NCBI GenBank assembly: GCA_018302685.1
Contig: JAGVZK010000018.1
Coordinates: 1-32,004, forward strand
Direction: 5' to 3'
DNA length: 32,004 bases
Source: Candidatus Woesearchaeota archaeon
GTDB taxonomy: Archaea; Nanobdellota; Nanobdellia; SCGC-AAA011-G17; GW2011-AR20
In this document: positions 1-7,831 of the stretch, piece after piece
How positions within the stretch are numbered: position 1 is the stretch's first letter
How the letters are laid out: each line of letters begins with the position of its first letter
The notes under the pieces: generated by a model
Told to the model about the DNA's origin: nothing
The model's input: the letters and a program-made list of their open reading frames with translations, nothing else
Databases searched by the model: none
Position numbers and translations under genes: made by a program

Positions 1-11
1 AAGCATCAGAT

Positions 12-23
12 AATTTTATAAAC
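12..23 (+). promoter_or_regulatory. TATA-like element upstream of the uL1 operon, with Shine-Dalgarno taggaggt just before the ATG
   Basis: aattttataaac about 45 nt before the ATG at 66; 'gtaggaggtaag' immediately precedes the start. Confidence 0.55.
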
Positions 24-65
24 CCCCCAAATCCATAAAAACTACTACATTTCGTAGGAGGTAAG

Positions 66-713
66 ATGGACCGTTCAAGTATAAAAAAATCTTTAGAAGA
101 ATTGAGAAAAATTTCTAAGAAGAGGAGTTTCAATCAGTCCATTGATTTCAATGCAAATCTGCAGGATCTCAACATAAAAAAAGCAGAGGATAATGTTGAA
201 ATTTTCCTGACGTTGCCTCATAGATCGGAAAAAAAGCTGAAAATATGCGCCTTGGTTTCAAAAGAGGCAGTTGAAAAAGCAAAGGTCTTTGATAAGATTA
301 TTTCAGAATTGGACTTTGCAGGCTACAGTGATAAGAAGCAGATTAACAAGCTTGCTAAATCTTATGACATTTTTATAGCATCTCCCAATATAATGGGAAA
401 GGTGGCTACCACATTCGGTAAGACATTCGGCCCTAAGGGGAAGATGCCAAATCCAAAAGCCTCGCAGATATTAATTCCGACGCTTGATTTCACAGAGTTG
501 AAGGATAGGTTAGAGAGGACAGTAAGGTTAAAGACCCAGAAAGAGCCGATAGTGAAATGCTCAATAGGAAAGGAAAGCATGACAGATGAACATTTGATTG
601 ATAACTTCATGGCAGTGTACAACGCATTGGCTCGTTCCCTCCCAAAGGAGGAGAACAACATAAAAAGCGTATTTATTAAGACAACAATGTCTAAATCAAT
701 TCCGGTAAAATGA
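66..713 (+). CDS. rpl1: Ribosomal protein uL1
   Basis: GKTFGPKGKMPNPKA.. core typical of L1; followed by uL10 and L12 in the usual archaeal order. Confidence 0.95.
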   Translation: MDRSSIKKSLEELRKISKKRSFNQSIDFNANLQDLNIKKAEDNVEIFLTLPHRSEKKLKICALVSKEAVEKAKVFDKIISELDFAGYSDKKQINKLAKSYDIFIASPNIMGKVATTFGKTFGPKGKMPNPKASQILIPTLDFTELKDRLERTVRLKTQKEPIVKCSIGKESMTDEHLIDNFMAVYNALARSLPKEENNIKSVFIKTTMSKSIPVK

Positions 714-1663
714 CATCAAAGAAAAAATTAAATGAAGTGAAAAAACTGAAGGAGTTGTTCCTCAAGTACAGGGTAATCTCCGTAGGAGACATAACATCGC
801 TTCCTTCAAGGCAGTTCCAGACTATAAGGTCCAAATTAAAACCAAAAGTTGAAGTGAGAGTTACAAAGAAGGCGCTGATAAAAAGGGCGATTGAGGAACT
901 GAAGGAAAAAGATCTGAAAGTTCTTGAGAAATACCTTGAAAGGGCAATGCCGGTTCTTCTGTTCACGAATGAAGATCCATTCAGAATGTACAAGTCTCTG
1001 AAGAAATCAAAATCAAAGGCGGCCGCAAAGCCTGGGCAGACAGCTCCAAACGATATAATTGTAAAAGAGGGCCCTACTGATTTCCCCCCTGGACCGATAA
1101 TAGGAGAGCTGGGTCAGGCCGGAATTTTGGCTGCTGTTGAGAATGGAAAAGTTGCCATAAAGAAAGACAAGATAGTTGTAAAAGAAGGGGAAACAATTTC
1201 AGCCAAAGTTTCCTCTGTGCTCACCAAACTTGGGATAGAACCAATGGAGATAGGCCTGAACCTTAAGGCGGTTTATGACAATGGAATGGTGTACGAGAAA
1301 TCTGTTCTTGACATTGATGAGGAGAAGTTATTGAATGACATCAAACTGGCGCATTTGTATTCCCTAAGCCTCGCACTGAAGATAAACTATCTCAGCAGGG
1401 AAACAACAGCTATTTTAATAGCCAAAGGTTACTTAAATGCAAGGGCGCTTGACTCTAAGGTTGCTCCTAAAATAGAGGAGCTGAAAAGCAGCAGGCACAG
1501 CAGAGAGTTAAATTTAAAAAAGTCAGATTATGAGACAGACTCAGAAAAAGCCCAGGAAGTGTTGACAAGATTGAAGGACAAGGAACAAATTAAGAAAGCA
1601 TCTTCAAACAGGCCGGAGGAAAGACCGTCTCCAATAAAAGCTGAAGATCTTATTGATAATTAG
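710..1663 (+). CDS. rplP0: Ribosomal protein uL10 (acidic stalk P0)
   Basis: Archaeal P0-like sequence (GPTDFPPGPIIGELGQAGI..); ATGA overlap with uL1. Confidence 0.93.
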   Translation: MTSKKKLNEVKKLKELFLKYRVISVGDITSLPSRQFQTIRSKLKPKVEVRVTKKALIKRAIEELKEKDLKVLEKYLERAMPVLLFTNEDPFRMYKSLKKSKSKAAAKPGQTAPNDIIVKEGPTDFPPGPIIGELGQAGILAAVENGKVAIKKDKIVVKEGETISAKVSSVLTKLGIEPMEIGLNLKAVYDNGMVYEKSVLDIDEEKLLNDIKLAHLYSLSLALKINYLSRETTAILIAKGYLNARALDSKVAPKIEELKSSRHSRELNLKKSDYETDSEKAQEVLTRLKDKEQIKKASSNRPEERPSPIKAEDLIDN

Positions 1664-1672
1664 GAGGAAAAA

Positions 1673-1960
1673 ATGCAATATATATACACAACACTTTTGT
1701 TGCATGAAACAAAGCAGGAAGTGAGTGAAGAAAGAATTAAAAAAGTGTTAAGTGCTGCAGGTTCTTCCGTGGATGAAGCTAAAATAAAAGCTTTAGTGGC
1801 TTCACTGGCGGATGTTAACATCGACGAGGCAATTAAGGAAGCAGCAGTGATGCCAAGCGCAGGCGCTCCTGTTTCGGAGCACAAAAAGGAAGAGAAAAAG
1901 GAAGAGCCAAAGGTCGATGAAAATAAGGCAGCAGCTGGATTGGGAAGCCTGTTCGGCTAG
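1673..1960 (+). CDS. rpl12: Ribosomal protein P1/L12 (archaeal stalk)
   Basis: N-terminal helical domain, charged EEKKEEPK hinge and C-terminal GLGSLFG; SD aggagg upstream. Confidence 0.95.
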   Translation: MQYIYTTLLLHETKQEVSEERIKKVLSAAGSSVDEAKIKALVASLADVNIDEAIKEAAVMPSAGAPVSEHKKEEKKEEPKVDENKAAAGLGSLFG

Positions 1961-1997
1961 AGTTTACTTTTTAATATGCATCTTCAACTTGCAAAAA

Positions 1998-2849
1998 ATG
2001 AACGTGAAAGAATTGAACAGAGAGATAAAGGAATTAAAGGGTCAGCTTAATCAGATTAATAATGAAAAAGAAAAGTATTTCAAGCAGAAGGAAGATCTAA
2101 AAAAGGAAATCTCTCTAAAAATTAATTCTGTCAGGGGGCAAAAATTAGAATCAAAGAAAACCTCTGAGGACTTCAAGGCAGTAAAGGAAAAGAGGGACCT
2201 TCACAACAAGAATGTAAAGGACCTCATAGAAAAGGCCAAGGAGCTCAACGAAAAAAAGAAGGAATTTTCAAAAAAACTTGGACTGAAGGATGATCCCTCA
2301 AGGATAAAAGAGGAGATTGAAAAGATGGAGTTCAGCATAGAAACCGAAGCATTGACTTTTTCCCAGGAAAAGAGGGCAATGAGGCAGATAAAGGATCTGA
2401 AGAAGAAGTACGAAAAGTTTGGCGATTTCACAAAGGTGATAGATGAGTATTCAAGGATATCAGGTGAGATAGAGGAAAACAAGAAAAAAGGCGAGGAGTG
2501 CCACAAGAAACTTCAGGAGATTTTCAAGGATAAAAAGCCAAGCCAGGAATCAAAGGAGATAGAGGAGCTTAAGAAAAAGCAGGAGGATTCCTTCAATAAG
2601 TTCATAGAGCTGAAGAATAAATTCACAGACATCAACAATAAGCTGAAAGACAAGCTTAAGCAGACAAAAGAGGTTCAGTCCCAGAAAGAGGATTTGAAGA
2701 GGAAAAAAGAAGATTCTCAGAGGCAGAAGGAATCAAAAGAAATCAAGGAAAAGAAGAAGATTGTCGAGGAAAAGATAAAGAACAAGGAAAAACTTACAAC
2801 TGATGATCTTTTAGTCATGCAGGAAAATGATTTTAAGGGACAAGAATAG
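1998..2849 (+). CDS. Long coiled-coil protein, resembles archaeal COG1340-type proteins
   Basis: Lys/Glu-rich heptad-like sequence throughout; ATG at 1998 preferred over track start 1917, which lies inside L12. Confidence 0.75.
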   Translation: MNVKELNREIKELKGQLNQINNEKEKYFKQKEDLKKEISLKINSVRGQKLESKKTSEDFKAVKEKRDLHNKNVKDLIEKAKELNEKKKEFSKKLGLKDDPSRIKEEIEKMEFSIETEALTFSQEKRAMRQIKDLKKKYEKFGDFTKVIDEYSRISGEIEENKKKGEECHKKLQEIFKDKKPSQESKEIEELKKKQEDSFNKFIELKNKFTDINNKLKDKLKQTKEVQSQKEDLKRKKEDSQRQKESKEIKEKKKIVEEKIKNKEKLTTDDLLVMQENDFKGQE

Positions 2850-2858
2850 CTGATTATT

Positions 2859-3314
2859 ATGAATTCATTGTTTTATGTTGCCCTGTTGAGCGTTTTGCCG
2901 ATATCAGAGCTTAGGGGTTCAATTCCGTTGGGATTCGGTCTTGGATTGGATCCGTTTTTGGTTGTCCTAACAGCAGTGATATTTAATTTTCTCGCCGTAT
3001 TCATCGTATTTTTTTTCATGGACAATCTGCACAGATTATTCCTCAGGGCAAAGTTCTACAGGTCATTTTTTGACGGCTATATTAAAAAAAACAGGAGTAA
3101 GATTGAAAAGGCGGTAGGGAAAAAAACAGAATTTCTGGCTTTGATGATTCTTGTTGCAATTCCTCTTCCATTGACAGGGGCCTACACAGGCTCAGTGCTT
3201 GCATGGTTTTTCGGAATCAGCAGAAGGAAGGCTTATTTGGCAATATTTCTTGGGGTTGTGGTAGCAGCATTGATTATGACATTGGTATCTTTTGGAATTT
3301 TTGGATTATCGTAA
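2859..3314 (+). CDS. Small multidrug-export family membrane protein (COG2426-like)
   Basis: LPISELRGSIPLGFGLGL N-terminus, several TM segments, AIPLPLTGAYTGS motif. Confidence 0.8.
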   Translation: MNSLFYVALLSVLPISELRGSIPLGFGLGLDPFLVVLTAVIFNFLAVFIVFFFMDNLHRLFLRAKFYRSFFDGYIKKNRSKIEKAVGKKTEFLALMILVAIPLPLTGAYTGSVLAWFFGISRRKAYLAIFLGVVVAALIMTLVSFGIFGLS

Positions 3315-3376
3315 GCTTTATAAATGTTTTTTACTTTGAAATAATAACATATAAACATTCACAGGGGGTTATAAAA

Positions 3377-5167
3377 ATGAAAAAAGTACTAATGAGTGTA
3401 TTTTTGCTGTTTGTACTGGTTCTTAGCCCAATCGGAAGTTTTGCTTCCCAAAATGGACAGGCTAGTGAATTGGACGATGTTGTATTGTCTAATTTAGGTC
3501 CAAGCGATAGAACTGTTGTACAGGGCGACTCAATAACGTTGAGTTTTGATATGACAAATAATGAAGCAACTGACTTGACTTTTGATATAACAAGCACAAC
3601 GCCTTCAGATGGAAGCGGGCATACTTTGGCAGCTCCGCAATTTGCAGATGTTTTAGTAGCTACAGGATTGACAGTGCCAGTTACATTCACATTGAACACA
3701 GGCCAAAATCAGGCACCTGGAACTTATTCAGCTGTTATCACAGCAACTGATACTCCTGGCGACACTGTTACAGGCACGTTGAACTATGATGTGATTGTTG
3801 AAGAAGAAGATCCTTCCATGATTGTTGAAGGGCTGAATGCAAATGGAGACTTGGTTCTTAGTGGAGAGGAAGACACCCAGCAGAGTAATATTCCAACAAG
3901 TGAATTTACAGTCAGGAATGACGGAAACGTTGATTTGATTGACTTGAGGCTTTCATTGAACGGAAATCTGAATGACGATGAGATCGAAATTGAAGTCTTG
4001 GTAGGAGAGGACGAAGAGAGATTGTACGATGACGGAAGCAATGAAGTGTCACTTGGAAATCTGAATGCAGGCGCATCAAGCACAGTAACTGTTAAGACTA
4101 TGATTCCAAATGGTATCAAAGAGGATTTGTACAGTGGACTAATGACAGTTTATGCATTCAATTACGAAACTGAAACAACTCAGACGTTTGACCTTATTGT
4201 AAAGGTTGAGCCGGAAGTTTGCACCGACGGAAGAGTTGCTGACGGGCAGTTTGTTTCAGGTCCTAATTCGGGAAACGGATTGAGAATATCAATAGACAAT
4301 CCAGATGATGGAGACAGCTTCGAAATTGGAGAAGAATTTGATGTTGAGGCTTCAGTAAGCAATGAAGGCGCTGAAGATCTTGATGTTACAATTGAAGCTA
4401 TCCTGTACAACCTAGACCAGAATGACGAGATAAATACATGGGAGTCCGAATCCGTTGAAATAAACGAGGATGAAAGCGAGGATTTTACCATTACGATTTC
4501 ATTCCCAAACGACGATGATATGGATGCGGATGACACATATGTGTTGTATGTAAAGACATTGGAAGATGGAAATGAAGATGACTACTGCAATTATGACAGT
4601 GTTGAAATAGAGCTGGACAGGAACAAGGACGATGTTGTCGTTGATGAGTTCGCATTGACTCCAAGTGTTGTCAGCCAGGGAAGTGTGCTTCAGATGTCAG
4701 TAAATGTACATAACATTGGAACTGACAAGCAGGAAGATGTATACGTTCAGGTTATCAACGCCGAATTAGGCCTGGATTTGAGCTCAAACAAATTCGACCT
4801 GAAAGAGTATGATAAATCTGGAAATGATGCACTGAGGACATTTACATTTGAAGTTCCAAGTGACGCTGTCGTAAAAGATTACTTGATTGAAGCAGTGGTT
4901 TACTTTGATCAGGCTGATGAATCAAGTTCAATGTTTTCAACTCTGACGGTTCAGCAAGCTTCTGAGGGAGTAGTTGCAGAAGAGCCTGTTGAAGAAGTAA
5001 CAGAAGGAACAGTCGTTGAGGGAACAACCACAACGCCAACGACATACAATCCAACTGGAAGCTTTGTGCAGTCGGTAGGTTCAAGCAGCACATTCTGGAT
5101 AGTAGGGGATATTATACTTGCAGTGTTAGTTATAGTGTTGCTGGTATTGATATTCAGAAGAAAATAA
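3377..5167 (+). CDS. Secreted, membrane-anchored multi-domain beta-sandwich (CARDB/COG1361-like) surface protein
   Basis: Signal peptide MKKVLMSVFLLFVLVLSPIGSFA, repeated Ig/CARDB-like modules, Thr/Val/Glu linker, C-terminal TM ending FRRK; ATG at 3377 with SD ggggg, so track start 3203 is too early. Confidence 0.75.
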   Translation: MKKVLMSVFLLFVLVLSPIGSFASQNGQASELDDVVLSNLGPSDRTVVQGDSITLSFDMTNNEATDLTFDITSTTPSDGSGHTLAAPQFADVLVATGLTVPVTFTLNTGQNQAPGTYSAVITATDTPGDTVTGTLNYDVIVEEEDPSMIVEGLNANGDLVLSGEEDTQQSNIPTSEFTVRNDGNVDLIDLRLSLNGNLNDDEIEIEVLVGEDEERLYDDGSNEVSLGNLNAGASSTVTVKTMIPNGIKEDLYSGLMTVYAFNYETETTQTFDLIVKVEPEVCTDGRVADGQFVSGPNSGNGLRISIDNPDDGDSFEIGEEFDVEASVSNEGAEDLDVTIEAILYNLDQNDEINTWESESVEINEDESEDFTITISFPNDDDMDADDTYVLYVKTLEDGNEDDYCNYDSVEIELDRNKDDVVVDEFALTPSVVSQGSVLQMSVNVHNIGTDKQEDVYVQVINAELGLDLSSNKFDLKEYDKSGNDALRTFTFEVPSDAVVKDYLIEAVVYFDQADESSSMFSTLTVQQASEGVVAEEPVEEVTEGTVVEGTTTTPTTYNPTGSFVQSVGSSSTFWIVGDIILAVLVIVLLVLIFRRK

Positions 5168-5190
5168 ATTCTTCTTTCTTTTTTTGTTTT
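5168..5190 (+). terminator. T-rich archaeal-type terminator
   Basis: ttcttctttctttttttgtttt directly after the stop at 5167. Confidence 0.4.
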
Positions 5191-5258
5191 AGAAAATGAA
5201 CTGAACTAAGGAATTCTTAACAAATCTTAAGGAGTGTCAAAAAAGACTTGAGGGGTTT

Positions 5259-5570
5259 ATGAATAATTTTGATTATAACACCCCTAATTTAGCCCCTGCT
5301 GATGTAATCATTTCTATGGGCAGGTCAATAGTTGTTAATATGAATAGGGCTGAACAAAGTGAGAGTTTTCAAGATTATGCAGAATTTTCATTGAGGTTGA
5401 GCCCATATAGATAGATAAATTTAATTGTTAAAGGTTTCAATGATTTATCACTAACGTCAAATGGATGTGGATTAGATGAAATTAAAGACGGGGTCAGACA
5501 AAAAACAAACCCTCAAGGTATAGATACCATCCTTATTCAATGTCCTGAAATTAAAATAGATATGGGTTAG
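5259..5570 (+). pseudogene. ORF interrupted by one in-frame TAG (5412-5414); product unknown
   Basis: Same frame reads MNNFDYNTPNLAPADVIISMGRSIVVNMNRAEQSESFQDYAEFSLRLSPYR*INLIVKGFNDLSLTSNGCGLDEIKDGVRQKTNPQGIDTILIQCPEIKIDMG*. Confidence 0.4.
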
Positions 5571-5574
5571 TCTT

Positions 5575-7065
5575 TTAGAATTTGTATATTTCTCTATACT
5601 TCGTTGTAAGGTATTCAATGTAAGCTTCCGGATTTAATCCTTCTCCACAGCATTGTCTTATAATCTCCTCAGCAAGGTATAGAGAGCCTTTTGAATGGAT
5701 GTTCTTTATGAGCCATTCCCTTATTTTTGTGTAATCCCCTGCAGTAATATCATCTTCAATGTCAGGGTATTTTTTCTTTAGTGAGTTAAATATCTGCGCG
5801 GCGTAAATGGTTCCTATTGCATAAGTTGGGAAATACCCAAAATACCCGGAAGACCAGTGCACATCCTGCAAAACTCCTTCGGCGTTATTTTTTGGATACT
5901 TTCCAGTAATCTCCCTCATCTTTTCATTCCATATTTTTGGAAGGTCTTTGACTTTTATTTTTCCATCAATTAATCCAAGCTCAATTTCAAACCTTAAGAT
6001 TATGTGAAGGCAGTAATAGAGTTCGTCTGATTCTATCCTTATGAGTCCATTGTGGACATCATTGACTTCAATCAAAAACTCATCAAGCTTAGGATTTATC
6101 CTGAATTCTTTTCTGAATTTCTTTAAGTAGTATTTCCAGAAGGACCTGCTTTTACCTATCATATTCTCCCAGAATCTTGACTGGGATTCATGAATTCCAA
6201 AGCTTGGTGCATCGCTCAATACAGTGTAATTTTTTGGAGTGTTGAGATCATACAATGTGTGGCCTACCTCATGGATTGTTGAACTGAATGCATGCATTAC
6301 GTTGTCGTGGAAGTTTATTGTGAACCTAACATCATCAATGCCCATCTTCGCAGTAAATGGATGCTCTGAAACTCCAATCCTCGAAAAATCCTCATCAATC
6401 CCAATTCTCCTCGAGACATCCCTGCATACCTTCATCTGTTTGTCCCTGTCAAAGTTCAATTTTATGTATCTTATTTTTTTATTTTTGTAGACTTCTGAGC
6501 TCTCCACCTTGGCACTCAGATCAAGAAGGTCAACTTTTAATTTTGCAAATACAGGAATAAGCCTTTCGACAGTCATTCCCTCCTCAAAATGGTCCAAAAG
6601 GCTGTTGTAAGGGTGGCCTTTGATGCCTATGTATGATGCCTCTTTGATTTTTAGCTTGACTATTCTCTCGAGGTGAGGCTTGAATATTTCAAAATCGCTT
6701 TTCTTTCTTGCTTCTACCCATGCGCCGTATGCAAGTGAAGTCTCTTTGGACATCTTGCCAACGAACTCCTCGGGAAGCTTTCTGGATTTCAAAATTCGCC
6801 TGTAAAGCTTGTCTACCATGGCTTTTTCTTCCTTCGAAAGATTTGCTTTCCTCAGTCTCCTTACGGAATCGTAAAGCCCATTTGATACAAGGAGTTTGTG
6901 TGAAATTGTTTCAATCAAAGATTCGGCTTCTGACCTTGTCCTGAATCCGTTCTTTGGCATCGTTGTATGTTTGTCCCATGTGAGAAGCGAATCAATTCTT
7001 TCGAGAATAATGAGCTCTTTTTGCTTTTCATAAATGTATTCCATATCTTTTCTGGTCATTTTCAC
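5575..7065 (-). CDS. Carboxypeptidase Taq family (M32) metallopeptidase
   Basis: HEVGH zinc motif, GIHESQSRFWEN motif, full-length 496 aa, SD aggaggtg before the ATG. Confidence 0.93.
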   Translation of the reverse strand: MKMTRKDMEYIYEKQKELIILERIDSLLTWDKHTTMPKNGFRTRSEAESLIETISHKLLVSNGLYDSVRRLRKANLSKEEKAMVDKLYRRILKSRKLPEEFVGKMSKETSLAYGAWVEARKKSDFEIFKPHLERIVKLKIKEASYIGIKGHPYNSLLDHFEEGMTVERLIPVFAKLKVDLLDLSAKVESSEVYKNKKIRYIKLNFDRDKQMKVCRDVSRRIGIDEDFSRIGVSEHPFTAKMGIDDVRFTINFHDNVMHAFSSTIHEVGHTLYDLNTPKNYTVLSDAPSFGIHESQSRFWENMIGKSRSFWKYYLKKFRKEFRINPKLDEFLIEVNDVHNGLIRIESDELYYCLHIILRFEIELGLIDGKIKVKDLPKIWNEKMREITGKYPKNNAEGVLQDVHWSSGYFGYFPTYAIGTIYAAQIFNSLKKKYPDIEDDITAGDYTKIREWLIKNIHSKGSLYLAEEIIRQCCGEGLNPEAYIEYLTTKYREIYKF

Positions 7066-7081
7066 CTCCTAAAAGCCAAAG

Positions 7082-7152
7082 AGCACATGCCCGGAATTGC
7101 ACCGGGGATCAGAGGGTTGCAGCCTCTTGCCTTGCTTCTTGGCTACATGTGC
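7082..7152 (-). tRNA. tRNA-Cys (GCA)
   Basis: Reverse complement GCACATG..CATGTGC acceptor, anticodon arm AGAGG-CTGCAAC-CCTCT, T-arm CCGG-TGCAATT-CCGG, U73 discriminator. Confidence 0.92.
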
Positions 7153-7154
7153 AG

Positions 7155-7229
7155 CGGACTCTACGGGATTTGAACCCGCGACCTACAGCTTAGAAGGCTG
7201 TCGCTCTATCCAAACTGAGCTAAGAGTCC
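7155..7229 (-). tRNA. tRNA-Arg (TCT)
   Basis: Reverse complement GGACTC..GAGTCC acceptor, anticodon arm ACAGC-CTTCTAA-GCTGT, T-loop GGTTCAAATCC. Confidence 0.92.
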
Positions 7230-7276
7230 ATATTCTAGACCATTATAAACATGTTTTTAAAACTTTTTAAAGAACT

Positions 7277-7735
7277 TCATTCCCTACTAACTATAATCCC
7301 CATACCATTCCAATCACTTTCACACCCCCCATCAGAAGCATAAACCCTGATGAAAAAGTCTTTTGGCTTATCAAATTCAACATGTGGAGCCTCCCAGATT
7401 ACATAAGGTCCTTCATCATAAGTAAAATCTGTGCTGAGAAATTTTCCTCCGCTGGAATTCCAAAAGTAAGTTATATTATCCCCATCAGCGTCTTTTGATT
7501 CCACCCAAATTCCCATAGTCTGATAAGATACCATACTAACGCCGCGTTCATATTCCCCAGAATAATCATCAACTATGGTATGTCTAATTGATGGGTATGT
7601 GGGGCAGTGATTTTTTCCAGAAGACACAGGACCATCGGCACCATCTTTTGAACAGCCATGAAGACCAAGACCACCGAGAACCAAAGCCCCTAGAAGAACT
7701 CTTCTCCAGGATTCTACTCTCTTTTCCAGACTCAC
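7277..7735 (-). CDS. Predicted secreted lipoprotein with a beta-sandwich/PKD-like domain
   Basis: GTG start at 7735 gives VSLEKRVESWRRVLLGALVLGGLGLHGC (lipobox LHGC); ESKDADGDNITYFWNSSGG resembles a PKD/cadherin-like fold; the upstream extension in the track overlaps leuS and is unlikely. Confidence 0.6.
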   Translation of the reverse strand: MSLEKRVESWRRVLLGALVLGGLGLHGCSKDGADGPVSSGKNHCPTYPSIRHTIVDDYSGEYERGVSMVSYQTMGIWVESKDADGDNITYFWNSSGGKFLSTDFTYDEGPYVIWEAPHVEFDKPKDFFIRVYASDGGCESDWNGMGIIVSRE

Positions 7736-7831
7736 ATGAGAATAAAGTAGAATAAATATATAAACTTTATCTTCCCTCTGCATTGTTAAGCTTTCAAAAC
7801 CTTTAAATAAATAATTTTCAGATTTAATGCT

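Noticed and set aside
1917-1997. Track start of the coiled-coil ORF inside L12
   Set aside because: Would overlap L12 out of frame; a better ATG lies at 1998.
3203-3376. Upstream extension of the surface protein ORF
   Set aside because: Overlaps the export-protein gene; signal peptide, SD and TATA support a start at 3377.
5259-5570. Pyrrolysine-type TAG recoding
   Set aside because: Only one internal TAG, the ORF also ends in TAG, and no pyl genes are seen in the window; pseudogene is simpler.
6708-7173. Plus-strand ORFs opposite the M32 peptidase and tRNA-Cys
   Set aside because: Antisense to clear features; no independent evidence.
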